A stretch of DNA of 64,000 bases, from assembly GCA_945878865.1 (NCBI GenBank), contig CAMCUD010000002.1:186001-250000 (forward strand). Reading direction: 5' to 3'. The notes beneath the pieces were generated by a model, which saw only the letters and a program-made list of their open reading frames with translations, had not been told where the DNA came from and did not search any database. Shown here piece after piece: positions 24,610 to 31,396 of this stretch (position 1 is the first letter of the stretch; each line of letters begins with the position of its first letter). The position numbers were made by a program, and so were the translations under genes. The DNA is from Bifidobacterium breve. Lineage in GTDB: Bacteria > Actinomycetota > Thermoleophilia > Solirubrobacterales > Solirubrobacteraceae.

Positions 24610-25083
24610 ATGACGATCCTCCTCATCGCCGCCGCTTTCATCGCCATTGCGATCCTCGTCGCGCTCGTCGCGATGCGGGCCGGGCCGCGCAAGGGGCCCG
24701 AGCCGTCGGGCGGCAACGCCGGCTTTGCGATCTTCATGGTCCTCATCGTGGTGTTCGGGCTCGGCGCCCCCGCGTACGCGCTGGTCAACAACGCGGACAC
24801 CTCACCGACTGAGGGCAAAGATGGAGTCGAGCTGACCACGGCGCAGTCCGAGGGGCGCGACATGTTCATCCACAACTGCGCCACATGCCACACGCTGTCG
24901 GACGCCGGTTCCACGGGCATGGTCGGGCCGAATCTCGACGAGCTCCGGCCGCCGAAAGCCCTCGTGGTCGACGCGATCGCCAAGGGGCGCGCCCGCGGTA
25001 TGGGGCAGATGCCGGCCGGTCTGGTCGGCGGCCAGGACGCCGAGAACATCGGCGATTACGTCTCCGCCGTCGCGGGCCGCTGA
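24610..25083 (+). CDS. Membrane-anchored mono-heme cytochrome c
   Basis: A 157-residue electron carrier. Two hydrophobic helices (about residues 3-22 and 36-58) precede a C-terminal class I cytochrome c domain with the heme-binding site NCATCHTL and a downstream methionine ligand candidate in RGMGQMPAGL. The heme domain would face outside. A TATGGT -10-like element ends 9 nt before the ATG. No oxidase genes are adjacent, so the redox partner is unknown. Confidence 0.92.
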   Translation: MTILLIAAAFIAIAILVALVAMRAGPRKGPEPSGGNAGFAIFMVLIVVFGLGAPAYALVNNADTSPTEGKDGVELTTAQSEGRDMFIHNCATCHTLSDAGSTGMVGPNLDELRPPKALVVDAIAKGRARGMGQMPAGLVGGQDAENIGDYVSAVAGR

Positions 25084-25165
25084 CGCTTGTGTGACGGCCG
25101 GCACATGGTTCCGACCGGGCCGGTCTCCATAATCACCTCGTATATGCAGGGAAAACGCGCCCTGG

Positions 25166-25171
25166 TACGAT
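25166..25171 (+). promoter_or_regulatory. Candidate -10 element of the riboswitch transcript
   Basis: TACGAT lies 9 nt before the first conserved base of the c-di-AMP riboswitch. No strong -35 element is seen at 17 bp. Confidence 0.45.
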
Positions 25172-25180
25172 GGCCACAGT

Positions 25181-25303
25181 CAAACGCCGAGTTCCCGCCG
25201 CGTGCGGTGGGGATCGGGGGACCCACGAGTTGGGGCGAATCGGCCCGGTCAGGTCGTAGCGCAGCTCTTTCAGCGCGAGCCCGTCAGCTAACCCCGAAGG
25301 CAC
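25181..25303 (+). promoter_or_regulatory. c-di-AMP (ydaO/yuaA) riboswitch
   Basis: The conserved blocks of this class occur in order: AAACGCCGAG, GGGGATCGGGGGACCCACGA, GGGGCGAATCGGC, GTAGCGCAGCTCTTTCAGC, and GAGCCCGTCAGCTAACC followed by GAAGGC. Together these are diagnostic. It ends about 20 nt before the ATG of the following gene, whose AGAGGA ribosome-binding site (25308-25313) lies just downstream. In other bacteria binding of c-di-AMP switches expression off; in Actinobacteria the targets are usually cell-wall hydrolases or ion transport genes. Confidence 0.93.
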
Positions 25304-25324
25304 GGAAAGAGGACATCCCCGCAC

Positions 25325-25930
25325 ATGGCTGAAACGCAGCTCCGCTCCTGGTGGACTGACGTGGAACACCTCCGCGAAGGCTACGAACGTCGTCGTGAGG
25401 CCGGCACCGAGACCGGGCCGCGCTTCGAGCGCATCCGTGAGCGGAGCGACGGGCGGTTCGCCCGTGGCCAGCGGGCCGTCGGCGGTGAGGCCGCGGTGGC
25501 CGAGCGCGAGCCCGTCGTGGCCGACTTGGCGCCGGTGGATGACCTGCTCGCCGGCTGGGACGCCGATCGCCCGGCCGGGCCGATCGTGCGGGAGATCGTG
25601 CTCGAGCGCGACGATGCGCCGCGGCGCCCGCGCCGCGAGACGGCCGCATCCTTCTCGACCGATCGGGACCCGAGCGCGCCGCGAGACGTCGAGGTCGCCG
25701 AGCTGCGCAACGGTCGCCGCACCGTGGAGATCCGCGGCCGCACCGTCGCGTCGCCCACGCCCATGGCCGACCACGGCGGCACGGTCTCCGTCCGCCGTCG
25801 CGAGTCCGGTGGCGCGGTGGAGATCTTCGGCCAGCGCCCCGACCGCATCGCCCTGTGGGCGCTGCTGCTCGGCATCGTGCTGATCCTCGTCGCCATCGGC
25901 AGTGGCGACGCCTCCGCCGCGACCTTCTAA
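25325..25930 (+). CDS. Unknown membrane-anchored protein under c-di-AMP riboswitch control
   Basis: A 201-residue protein I do not recognise. Residues 1 to about 172 are hydrophilic and rich in Arg, Glu and Ala; a short beta-like section (VEVAELRNGRRTVEIRGR, GGTVSVRRRESGGAVEIFG) precedes a single C-terminal transmembrane helix (IALWALLLGIVLILVAIGSG). There is no signal peptide, so it is probably a tail-anchored protein with its bulk in the cytoplasm. ATG 25325 follows AGAGGA. The riboswitch upstream and a clean terminator at 25958 make this a single-gene transcript, so the protein itself is likely what c-di-AMP controls, perhaps in envelope or osmotic homeostasis. Confidence 0.85.
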   Translation: MAETQLRSWWTDVEHLREGYERRREAGTETGPRFERIRERSDGRFARGQRAVGGEAAVAEREPVVADLAPVDDLLAGWDADRPAGPIVREIVLERDDAPRRPRRETAASFSTDRDPSAPRDVEVAELRNGRRTVEIRGRTVASPTPMADHGGTVSVRRRESGGAVEIFGQRPDRIALWALLLGIVLILVAIGSGDASAATF

Positions 25931-25957
25931 ACACAGGCGCAACACAACGCAGCGGAG

Positions 25958-25977
25958 GCCCGCAATTGCGGGCTTTT
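25958..25977 (+). terminator. Intrinsic terminator
   Basis: GCCCGCAATTGCGGGC (25958-25973) is a perfect palindrome followed by TTTT. It closes the riboswitch-controlled transcription unit. Confidence 0.9.
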
Positions 25978-26070
25978 CGTGCTGCCATCCCGCCGAATCC
26001 AGGGATCCTGAGCCGCGCTTAGGGTTCCGCTCATTTTCTCTTTAGGCAGCCTCCGTAGAAAGGAGCCGCG

Positions 26071-26094
26071 GCTTCGCGCGAACCCCCGCGAAGC
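26071..26094 (+). other. Hairpin in the leader of the AhpD-like gene
   Basis: GCTTCGCG (26071-26078) pairs with CGCGAAGC (26087-26094), 28 nt before the next start codon. It could be a leader structure or part of an operator; no T tract follows. Confidence 0.35.
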
Positions 26095-26122
26095 GGTCCC
26101 ACTCCCCCGGAAGGTCCCCCAG

Positions 26123-26686
26123 ATGAAGACAGCTGCGAGCAGGTTCCCGATCCACGACGATCTCACCGCGCCGGAAGGCTCCGTCCCCGTGCTGCGGGGC
26201 GCCATGGCCACCGGCGGTCAGCTGCCGAACTTCCTCGGCGTCCTCGCGGGCTCGCCGGCGGCGCTGCGTGGGTACGCGCGGATGCGCTCCGAGCTGCGTC
26301 GTGGCGAGCTCGAGCCCGCCACGCTCGAGCGCATCGCGCTGGCCGTCGCCGAGCACCACGGGTCCAATCCGCAGCTGGCGATGCACAGCCGCACCGCGCG
26401 CGTCGCCGGTCTGGGCATCGACGAGGTCGCCGCCGCCCGGCGGTGGAACAGCTCAGATGAGAAGGAGGCCGCGCTGCTGCGGTTCCTCCAGCCGCTCGTC
26501 GAGGCCAAGGGCAAGACGCCCGCCTGGCTGAAGGAGGAGGCGCTGGAACTCGGCTGGACCGAGGAGCAGCTGCTCGAGGCCATCGCGGTCGTGACGCTCG
26601 AGACGTTCACGGCGATGATCAACGTCGCCGGCGACGTGCCCGTCGACGGCTCGGTCGAGCAGACGCGCACCCTGCGCGTCGCCTGA
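26123..26686 (+). CDS. Carboxymuconolactone decarboxylase/AhpD-like protein lacking the CxxC motif
   Basis: A 187-residue all-helical protein of the AhpD/CMD superfamily. The pattern PNFLGVLAGSPAALRGYARM, then LERIALAVAEHHGSNPQLAMHSRTARVAGL, is the CMD core. In AhpD peroxidases this site is CxxC; here it reads SNPQ, so disulfide peroxidase chemistry is unlikely, although the histidine after it (MHSR) is kept. C-terminal LLEAIAVVTLETFTAMINVAGDVPVD is also typical. The role may be decarboxylase-like or non-enzymatic. Confidence 0.85.
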   Translation: MKTAASRFPIHDDLTAPEGSVPVLRGAMATGGQLPNFLGVLAGSPAALRGYARMRSELRRGELEPATLERIALAVAEHHGSNPQLAMHSRTARVAGLGIDEVAAARRWNSSDEKEAALLRFLQPLVEAKGKTPAWLKEEALELGWTEEQLLEAIAVVTLETFTAMINVAGDVPVDGSVEQTRTLRVA

Positions 26687-26759
26687 GTTCGCCACCTCGC
26701 CACATCGGCACCGCCGCGCGCTGGACCGCGTGGCGGTGCGGCGCGAAGGCACTCCTCGC

Positions 26760-26765
26760 TAGGGT
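26760..26765 (+). promoter_or_regulatory. -10 element of glnA, leaderless layout
   Basis: TAGGGT lies exactly 6 nt before the glnA ATG at 26772, with no Shine-Dalgarno sequence. Confidence 0.5.
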
Positions 26766-26771
26766 CCCGGC

Positions 26772-28109
26772 ATGGCCGATCTCCCGAAGACCACCGAGGA
26801 CGTCAAGGCGCTCGTCGAGGAGCACAAGCTCCGGTTCATCCGGCTGTGGTTCACCGACATCCTGGGGCAGCTCAAGAGCTTCTCGATCAACGCCCAGGAG
26901 CTCGACGACGCGTTCGAGGGCGGCATGGGCTTCGACGGCTCCTCGATCACGGGCTTCAACGCCATCGAGGAGTCCGACATGATCGCCATGCCGGACCCGA
27001 CGACGTTCGCCCTGCTGCCGTGGCGCCCGGGCGAGCAGGGCGTCGCCCGCATGTTCGCCGACGTCCAGACGCCCGAGCGCACGCCGTACGAGGGCGACCC
27101 GCGCCATGTGCTCCGCCGCGCGCTCGAGCGCGCGAAGGGGATGGGCTTCGACACGTTCAACGTCGGGCCGGAGCTCGAGTACTTCCTCTTCAAGGACAAG
27201 AACGGCACCGAGGTGCTCGACGAGGGCGGCTACTTCGACCTCACGACGCTCGACGCCGGCTCGGATGTCCGCCGTGAGACGGTCCTCGCGCTCGAGCAGC
27301 TCGGCATCCACGTCGAGTACAGCCACCACGAGGTCGGCCCGTCGCAGCACGAGGTCGACATGCGCTACAGCGACGCGCTGAAGATGGCCGACGACTGCAT
27401 GACGTACCGCATCACGGTCAAGGAATACGCGATGAAGTACGGCTGGCACGCGACGTTCATGCCCAAGCCGCTGTTCGGTGAGAACGGCTCGGGCATGCAT
27501 ACCCACATGAGTCTCTTCAAGGACGGCAAGAACGCCTTCTTCGACGAGAACGACCCGTACTTCCTCAGCGACATCGGCAAGGCGTTCATCGCCGGCCAGC
27601 TGCGCCACGCGCGCGAGATGAGCTCGATCTTCGCCCAGTGGGTCAACTCGTACAAGCGGCTCGTGCCCGGCTACGAGGCGCCGGTCTACGTCGCGTGGTC
27701 GCGACGCAACCGGTCCGCGCTCGTCCGCGTCCCGCTCTACCACCCCGGCAAGGAGCAGGCCACCCGCATGGAGCTGCGCTGCCCCGACCCCGCGTGCAAC
27801 CCGTACCTCACGTTCGCGGTGCTGCTGCAGGCCGGCCTGGAGGGCATCGAGCACGGCTACGAGCTGCCCGAGCCGATGGAGAAGAACCTCTACCACCTGG
27901 CGCCCGACGATCGGAAGCGGCTCGGCATCGAGCAGCTGCCCGAGACGCTCGGCGAGGCGATCGAGCTGACCGCCGACAGTGAGCTCGTGCTGCGGACGCT
28001 CGGCGAGCACATGTTCAACCGCTACGTCGAGATCAAGCGCCAGGAGTGGGAGGACTACCGCGTGCAGGTCACGCAGTGGGAGCTGGACCGGTACCTGCCG
28101 GTCCTCTGA
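26772..28109 (+). CDS. glnA: Type I glutamine synthetase
   Basis: Condenses ammonia and glutamate to glutamine using ATP; it works as a dodecamer in the cytoplasm. The 445-residue length points to the shorter GSI-alpha form. Family landmarks: the N-terminal beta-grasp with GGMGFDGSSITGF, metal ligands in GPELEYFLF and SHHEVGPSQHEVD, the substrate loop GSGMHTHMSLFKDGK, and the phosphate-binding segment SRRNRSALVRVP. A tyrosine exists in EKNLYHLAPDDRKRLG where GSI-beta enzymes are adenylylated, but the surrounding sequence is not the canonical site. No regulator or transporter gene is adjacent. Confidence 0.97.
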   Translation: MADLPKTTEDVKALVEEHKLRFIRLWFTDILGQLKSFSINAQELDDAFEGGMGFDGSSITGFNAIEESDMIAMPDPTTFALLPWRPGEQGVARMFADVQTPERTPYEGDPRHVLRRALERAKGMGFDTFNVGPELEYFLFKDKNGTEVLDEGGYFDLTTLDAGSDVRRETVLALEQLGIHVEYSHHEVGPSQHEVDMRYSDALKMADDCMTYRITVKEYAMKYGWHATFMPKPLFGENGSGMHTHMSLFKDGKNAFFDENDPYFLSDIGKAFIAGQLRHAREMSSIFAQWVNSYKRLVPGYEAPVYVAWSRRNRSALVRVPLYHPGKEQATRMELRCPDPACNPYLTFAVLLQAGLEGIEHGYELPEPMEKNLYHLAPDDRKRLGIEQLPETLGEAIELTADSELVLRTLGEHMFNRYVEIKRQEWEDYRVQVTQWELDRYLPVL

Positions 28110-28119
28110 CGCACCGTCG

Positions 28120-28149
28120 TTGACTTCCCGTCATACCTGCCGGTAGGTT
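28120..28149 (+). promoter_or_regulatory. Promoter of the secreted-protein/GMC gene cluster
   Basis: TTGACT (28120-28125) and TAGGTT (28144-28149) are spaced 18 bp apart. A GGAGG ribosome-binding site follows at 28156-28160 before the ATG at 28170, so this unit has a conventional leader. Confidence 0.65.
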
Positions 28150-28169
28150 CGCGGCGGAGGTGATGGGTC

Positions 28170-28733
28170 ATGTCTTCACGCGCCCGCCGGGCCGTGCTCT
28201 GCTGTGCCGCCATGCTCGCCGCCGGCGCGTCATCCGCGCAGGCGGCGCAGCCGGTGATCCGTCCGTGGAACGGCTCGAGCCCGTATCAGTGCGCCGTGCA
28301 GTACGCGGGTCTGAACGCGGTCGCGGCCGACGTGAAGGCGGACCCGTACTGCATCGAGTTCGACAAGACACGCCAGAGCGTGCTGCCGAGTCTCGGCATC
28401 GTCGACTTCCTGCAGCGTGAGCCGCTGCGGATCTCGACGGCGTTCGGCAAGTGCTTCTACTACCAGCGCGACCACTGGCGCGGCGCGCTCGTGCAGGACC
28501 GGCCGAGCACGCAGCTGTGGAACTGGGACGGCCAGTACTTCATCGACCGTTCCAACGGCGAGGCCGGGCTCTTCATGACGAATCTCTACGCGGGCCGGCC
28601 CGGCGGGATGCGCCCGATCACGTGGTCGCTGCGCATCAAGGCGCCGTGGCTGTTCAGCGTGATCCCCGGCTGTCGGGCTCGCGCCGCGACCGAGCCGGAG
28701 ACGATCTATGCGCCCGGGCATCGGCGCGGTTGA
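28170..28733 (+). CDS. Secreted protein of unknown function
   Basis: A 187-residue exported protein. The signal peptide is MSSRARRAVLCCAAMLAAG ending ASSAQA-A. The mature part is rich in aromatic residues and has cysteines in YQCAVQ, DPYCIEF, GKCFYYQ and PGCRAR, which could form disulfides. I recognise no family. ATG 28170 follows GGAGG with 9 nt spacing and a good promoter. The 3' end overlaps the next gene by 26 bp, so it is cotranscribed with the Tat-signal protein and the GMC oxidoreductase and may act with them outside the cell. Confidence 0.78.
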   Translation: MSSRARRAVLCCAAMLAAGASSAQAAQPVIRPWNGSSPYQCAVQYAGLNAVAADVKADPYCIEFDKTRQSVLPSLGIVDFLQREPLRISTAFGKCFYYQRDHWRGALVQDRPSTQLWNWDGQYFIDRSNGEAGLFMTNLYAGRPGGMRPITWSLRIKAPWLFSVIPGCRARAATEPETIYAPGHRRG

Positions 28734-29334
28734 CGCGCTGACGCGGCGCGAGCTCATCACCGGCGCCGCGGTCGCCGTCGCCGCGGCGAGCCCGCTCGCG
28801 CGCGGGATCACGGCGGCACTCGCCGCGGGAGGGCCGCAAGACGAGACGCTTGGCGCCTTCGCAGACACCATCATTCCCGGCCGCCGCGTCGATCGCACGG
28901 ATCTCGGGTTTGCGATCCCGCCGCGCGCCATCGCCGGCGTCGATCCCGACCCAGGCGCCGTCGAGACCGACGTCATCGCCCTCTACCACCACCGTCTCGT
29001 CGGCTTCGACCTCGTCGCCGGCGCGTTCCTCGCCGACCTGGAGACGCGCGCGCTGCGGTTCGGCGCCCCATTCGTGCGCCTCGACTTCGCGCGCCGGACG
29101 AAGGTCTGCGTGGAGGGGCTGCGCTACGGCAACCCGACCCGCCTGCTCTGGGAAGCGGCAGCGGCCGTCCCGTTCGCCGCGTTTGCAGGCGCGCTGGCAC
29201 CCGCGCAGACCGCCGCGCGCTCGGGCGGGTATCGCACGATGGGGCATCCCGGCGCCGCGCCCGCCGGCTACGCGGACGCGTCGTACGGCCGGGTACTGGC
29301 CCGCGAGCGCACGCTGACGGGATCGCTGGCGTGA
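28708..29334 (+). CDS. Tat-signal partner protein of the GMC oxidoreductase (DUF5987-like)
   Basis: A 208-residue exported protein. A twin-arginine signal (LTRRELITGAAVAVAAASPLARG) begins about residue 12. The following sequence (LGAFADTIIPGRRVDRTD, then YHHRLVGFDLVAGAFLADLETRA) resembles the small subunit-3-like proteins that accompany GMC enzymes; I recall the actinobacterial family as DUF5987. Its stop overlaps the GMC start by four bases (GTGA). The GMC protein has no signal of its own, so this protein may carry it through the Tat pore as a complex. Confidence 0.8.
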   Translation: MRPGIGAVDALTRRELITGAAVAVAAASPLARGITAALAAGGPQDETLGAFADTIIPGRRVDRTDLGFAIPPRAIAGVDPDPGAVETDVIALYHHRLVGFDLVAGAFLADLETRALRFGAPFVRLDFARRTKVCVEGLRYGNPTRLLWEAAAAVPFAAFAGALAPAQTAARSGGYRTMGHPGAAPAGYADASYGRVLARERTLTGSLA

Positions 29335-30989
29335 CCGAGCAGGTCGATGTGCTGATCGCGGGCTCGGGCTTCGGGGGCTCGATCATGGCGTGGCGCCTGG
29401 CTGAGCTCTATGCCGCCGCCGGAGCGGACGCCGGCCGGATCGTCGTCGCCGACCGCGGCCCGGACCTCGGGCACACCGACTTCCGCCAGTCGATGGCGAT
29501 CGATCATCTCGCGAACGTCTACCGGCTGCTCACCGCGACCGGCGGGCAGTTCGTCGTCGGTAACGCGGTGGGCGGCGGCTCGAACGTCTATCTGGGCGCC
29601 TCGCTGCGCGCGCCCACCGAGATCTTCGAGCGGCGTGACCGGCGTCCGGGCGACGGCGACGAGCGGCGGATGTGGCCGGCCGCGCTCTCGCGCGCGGCGC
29701 TCGATCCGTTCTACGCCCGCGCAGAGGCGGGCCTGCGGGTGTCCCGGCCGTCGTGGGACCACGTCTCGCGCGCGGGCGGCGTCTGGGCGGCGATCCTCGC
29801 GACGGCCGGCCACACGTGCGACCGCGTCCCCGCGGCGATCAGCGACGCGCGCTGCGTCGACGCGAACTGGTGCCACACCGGCTGTGTCTTCGCCGGGAAG
29901 AACTCGCTCATCACGAACTACCTGGGCGCGGCGCGCGCCGCCGGCGTGCGCGTCCGCCCGCTGCTGCAGGTCGAGTCCGTCCGGCGCGTGACCGGCGCCC
30001 ACCGTTACGTCGTGACGGCGTCACGACTGCATCCGCGGACCCGGATGCCGGTGGGGCGCGTGGAGATCCGGTGCAAGGTCTGCGTGCTGGCGTCGGGTGC
30101 GCTGGGCGATCCCCAGATCCTCATGCGCTCGCCGCTGCGCGGACTCAGTCGCGCGGCCGGCCGGCACATCGGCTGCAACGGCGACCACGTCATCGGCGTC
30201 GAGCTCGACGACGACGCGGTGCGACGCACGCTGGATCTCCCCGGCTACGCCGACTTCTTCAAGGGCCGCCCGATCACGACGATGAGCTACGACTGGTACG
30301 CCGACCGTCCGGGTCGCGAGCACGACGGCACCCGCTTCACCCTCCAGGAGATCTTCCTCTCCACGCTGACGAACACGCTCTACGACGACGGGCGGGCGCC
30401 GTCCGGCGACCCGTCGTGGTTCGGCGCGCAGAAGAAGCGCACGATCGCGAACTGGTCCCGGCGGATCGAGATTCTCGCGATGGTGGAGGACACGCACGAC
30501 GGGCACATTCCCGCCGCGCCGCCGTACGGGGGCGCGATCGAGGCGAACGCCGGGCCGATCGCCATCTCGCCGCTCGTCTACCGCCTCTCGGAGCAGTCGC
30601 GCCGCGTCCGCGACGCCGCGGAGACGGCGGTCCGTGACCTCGTCGAGCCCCGCGGCCTCGGCCGCGTGCTCCGCCTGACCGAGACGAACGGCGTGTACGC
30701 GGCGCACCCACTCGGTGGCTGCCGGATGGCCGACGACCCGCGCGACGGGGTCGTCGACGACGCCGGGCGCGTCCACGGGTTCGAGGGACTCGTCGTCGCC
30801 GGCTCGTCGGTCATCCCGACGTCGCTCGGGGTCAACCCGTCGCTGACGATCGCGGCGGTGGCCGAGCGCTGCGCCGACGCCCTGCGTGCCGACGCCGCAG
30901 GCCTCGGGCTCCCCGTCGCCGACGCCGACGCCGGCACCCCGCCGGAGGTCATCGGCCCGCGGACCGCCCCGGCCGGCGCGGCCACCTGA
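29331..30989 (+). CDS. GMC-family FAD oxidoreductase (cholesterol-oxidase-like)
   Basis: A 552-residue flavoenzyme that oxidises an alcohol. The FAD-binding motif VDVLIAGSGFGGSIMAWRL is at the N-terminus; the second FAD contact is GGQFVVGNAVGGGSNVYLGA; the C-terminal catalytic section reads VYAAHPLGGCRMADDP followed by GSSVIPTSLGVNPSLTIAA, with the His and Asn expected for cholesterol-oxidase-type GMC enzymes. The start is GTG 29331, overlapping the Tat-signal partner. No signal peptide is present. The substrate could be a sterol or another bulky alcohol; sequence alone does not decide. Confidence 0.92.
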   Translation: MTEQVDVLIAGSGFGGSIMAWRLAELYAAAGADAGRIVVADRGPDLGHTDFRQSMAIDHLANVYRLLTATGGQFVVGNAVGGGSNVYLGASLRAPTEIFERRDRRPGDGDERRMWPAALSRAALDPFYARAEAGLRVSRPSWDHVSRAGGVWAAILATAGHTCDRVPAAISDARCVDANWCHTGCVFAGKNSLITNYLGAARAAGVRVRPLLQVESVRRVTGAHRYVVTASRLHPRTRMPVGRVEIRCKVCVLASGALGDPQILMRSPLRGLSRAAGRHIGCNGDHVIGVELDDDAVRRTLDLPGYADFFKGRPITTMSYDWYADRPGREHDGTRFTLQEIFLSTLTNTLYDDGRAPSGDPSWFGAQKKRTIANWSRRIEILAMVEDTHDGHIPAAPPYGGAIEANAGPIAISPLVYRLSEQSRRVRDAAETAVRDLVEPRGLGRVLRLTETNGVYAAHPLGGCRMADDPRDGVVDDAGRVHGFEGLVVAGSSVIPTSLGVNPSLTIAAVAERCADALRADAAGLGLPVADADAGTPPEVIGPRTAPAGAAT

Positions 30990-31003
30990 GTACCGTGTGA
31001 GCG

Positions 31004-31396
31004 GTGACCACGCAGGAGCAGGACGAGGAGCGGCCCCGGCCGAAGCTCATCGAGAAGCTCGCCGAGCAGCGCGACGTCCACAAGGCGCGGCCGAAGGTCA
31101 TCCGCGCGCTCTACGTCGCGGTCGGCATCACCCTGCTGCTTGGCGGCCTCATCATGCTCGTTACGCCCGGCCCGGCGTTCGCCGTCATCCCGATCGGGCT
31201 GTTCATCCTCGCGCTGGAGTTCAGCTGGGCCGAGGCCGCGCTGGAGAAGTCGCTCGAGCAGGCCGAGGCGGCCAAGCGCAAGGCGGCCGAGACGACCCGC
31301 ACGCAGCGCATCCTCACCGCGACGGCCGGCGTGCTGGCCGTCGCGGGTCTCGTGGCCTGGGCGCTCTACGGGGACATCCCCGTCGCGCCCGTCTGA
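31004..31396 (+). CDS. Small membrane protein, PGPGW/TIGR02611 type
   Basis: A 130-residue protein with a charged N-terminus, a hydrophobic pair around LYVAVGITLLLGGLIMLVTPGPAFAVIPIGLFILALEF, a helical charged stretch (EKSLEQAEAAKRKAAE) and a final transmembrane helix. The TPGPAF motif between helices is the hallmark of the actinobacterial TIGR02611/PGPGW family, whose function is unknown. GTG 31004 follows TACCGT by 7 nt, a leaderless layout. Its stop directly abuts the stop of the convergent MMPL gene. Confidence 0.85.
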   Translation: MTTQEQDEERPRPKLIEKLAEQRDVHKARPKVIRALYVAVGITLLLGGLIMLVTPGPAFAVIPIGLFILALEFSWAEAALEKSLEQAEAAKRKAAETTRTQRILTATAGVLAVAGLVAWALYGDIPVAPV

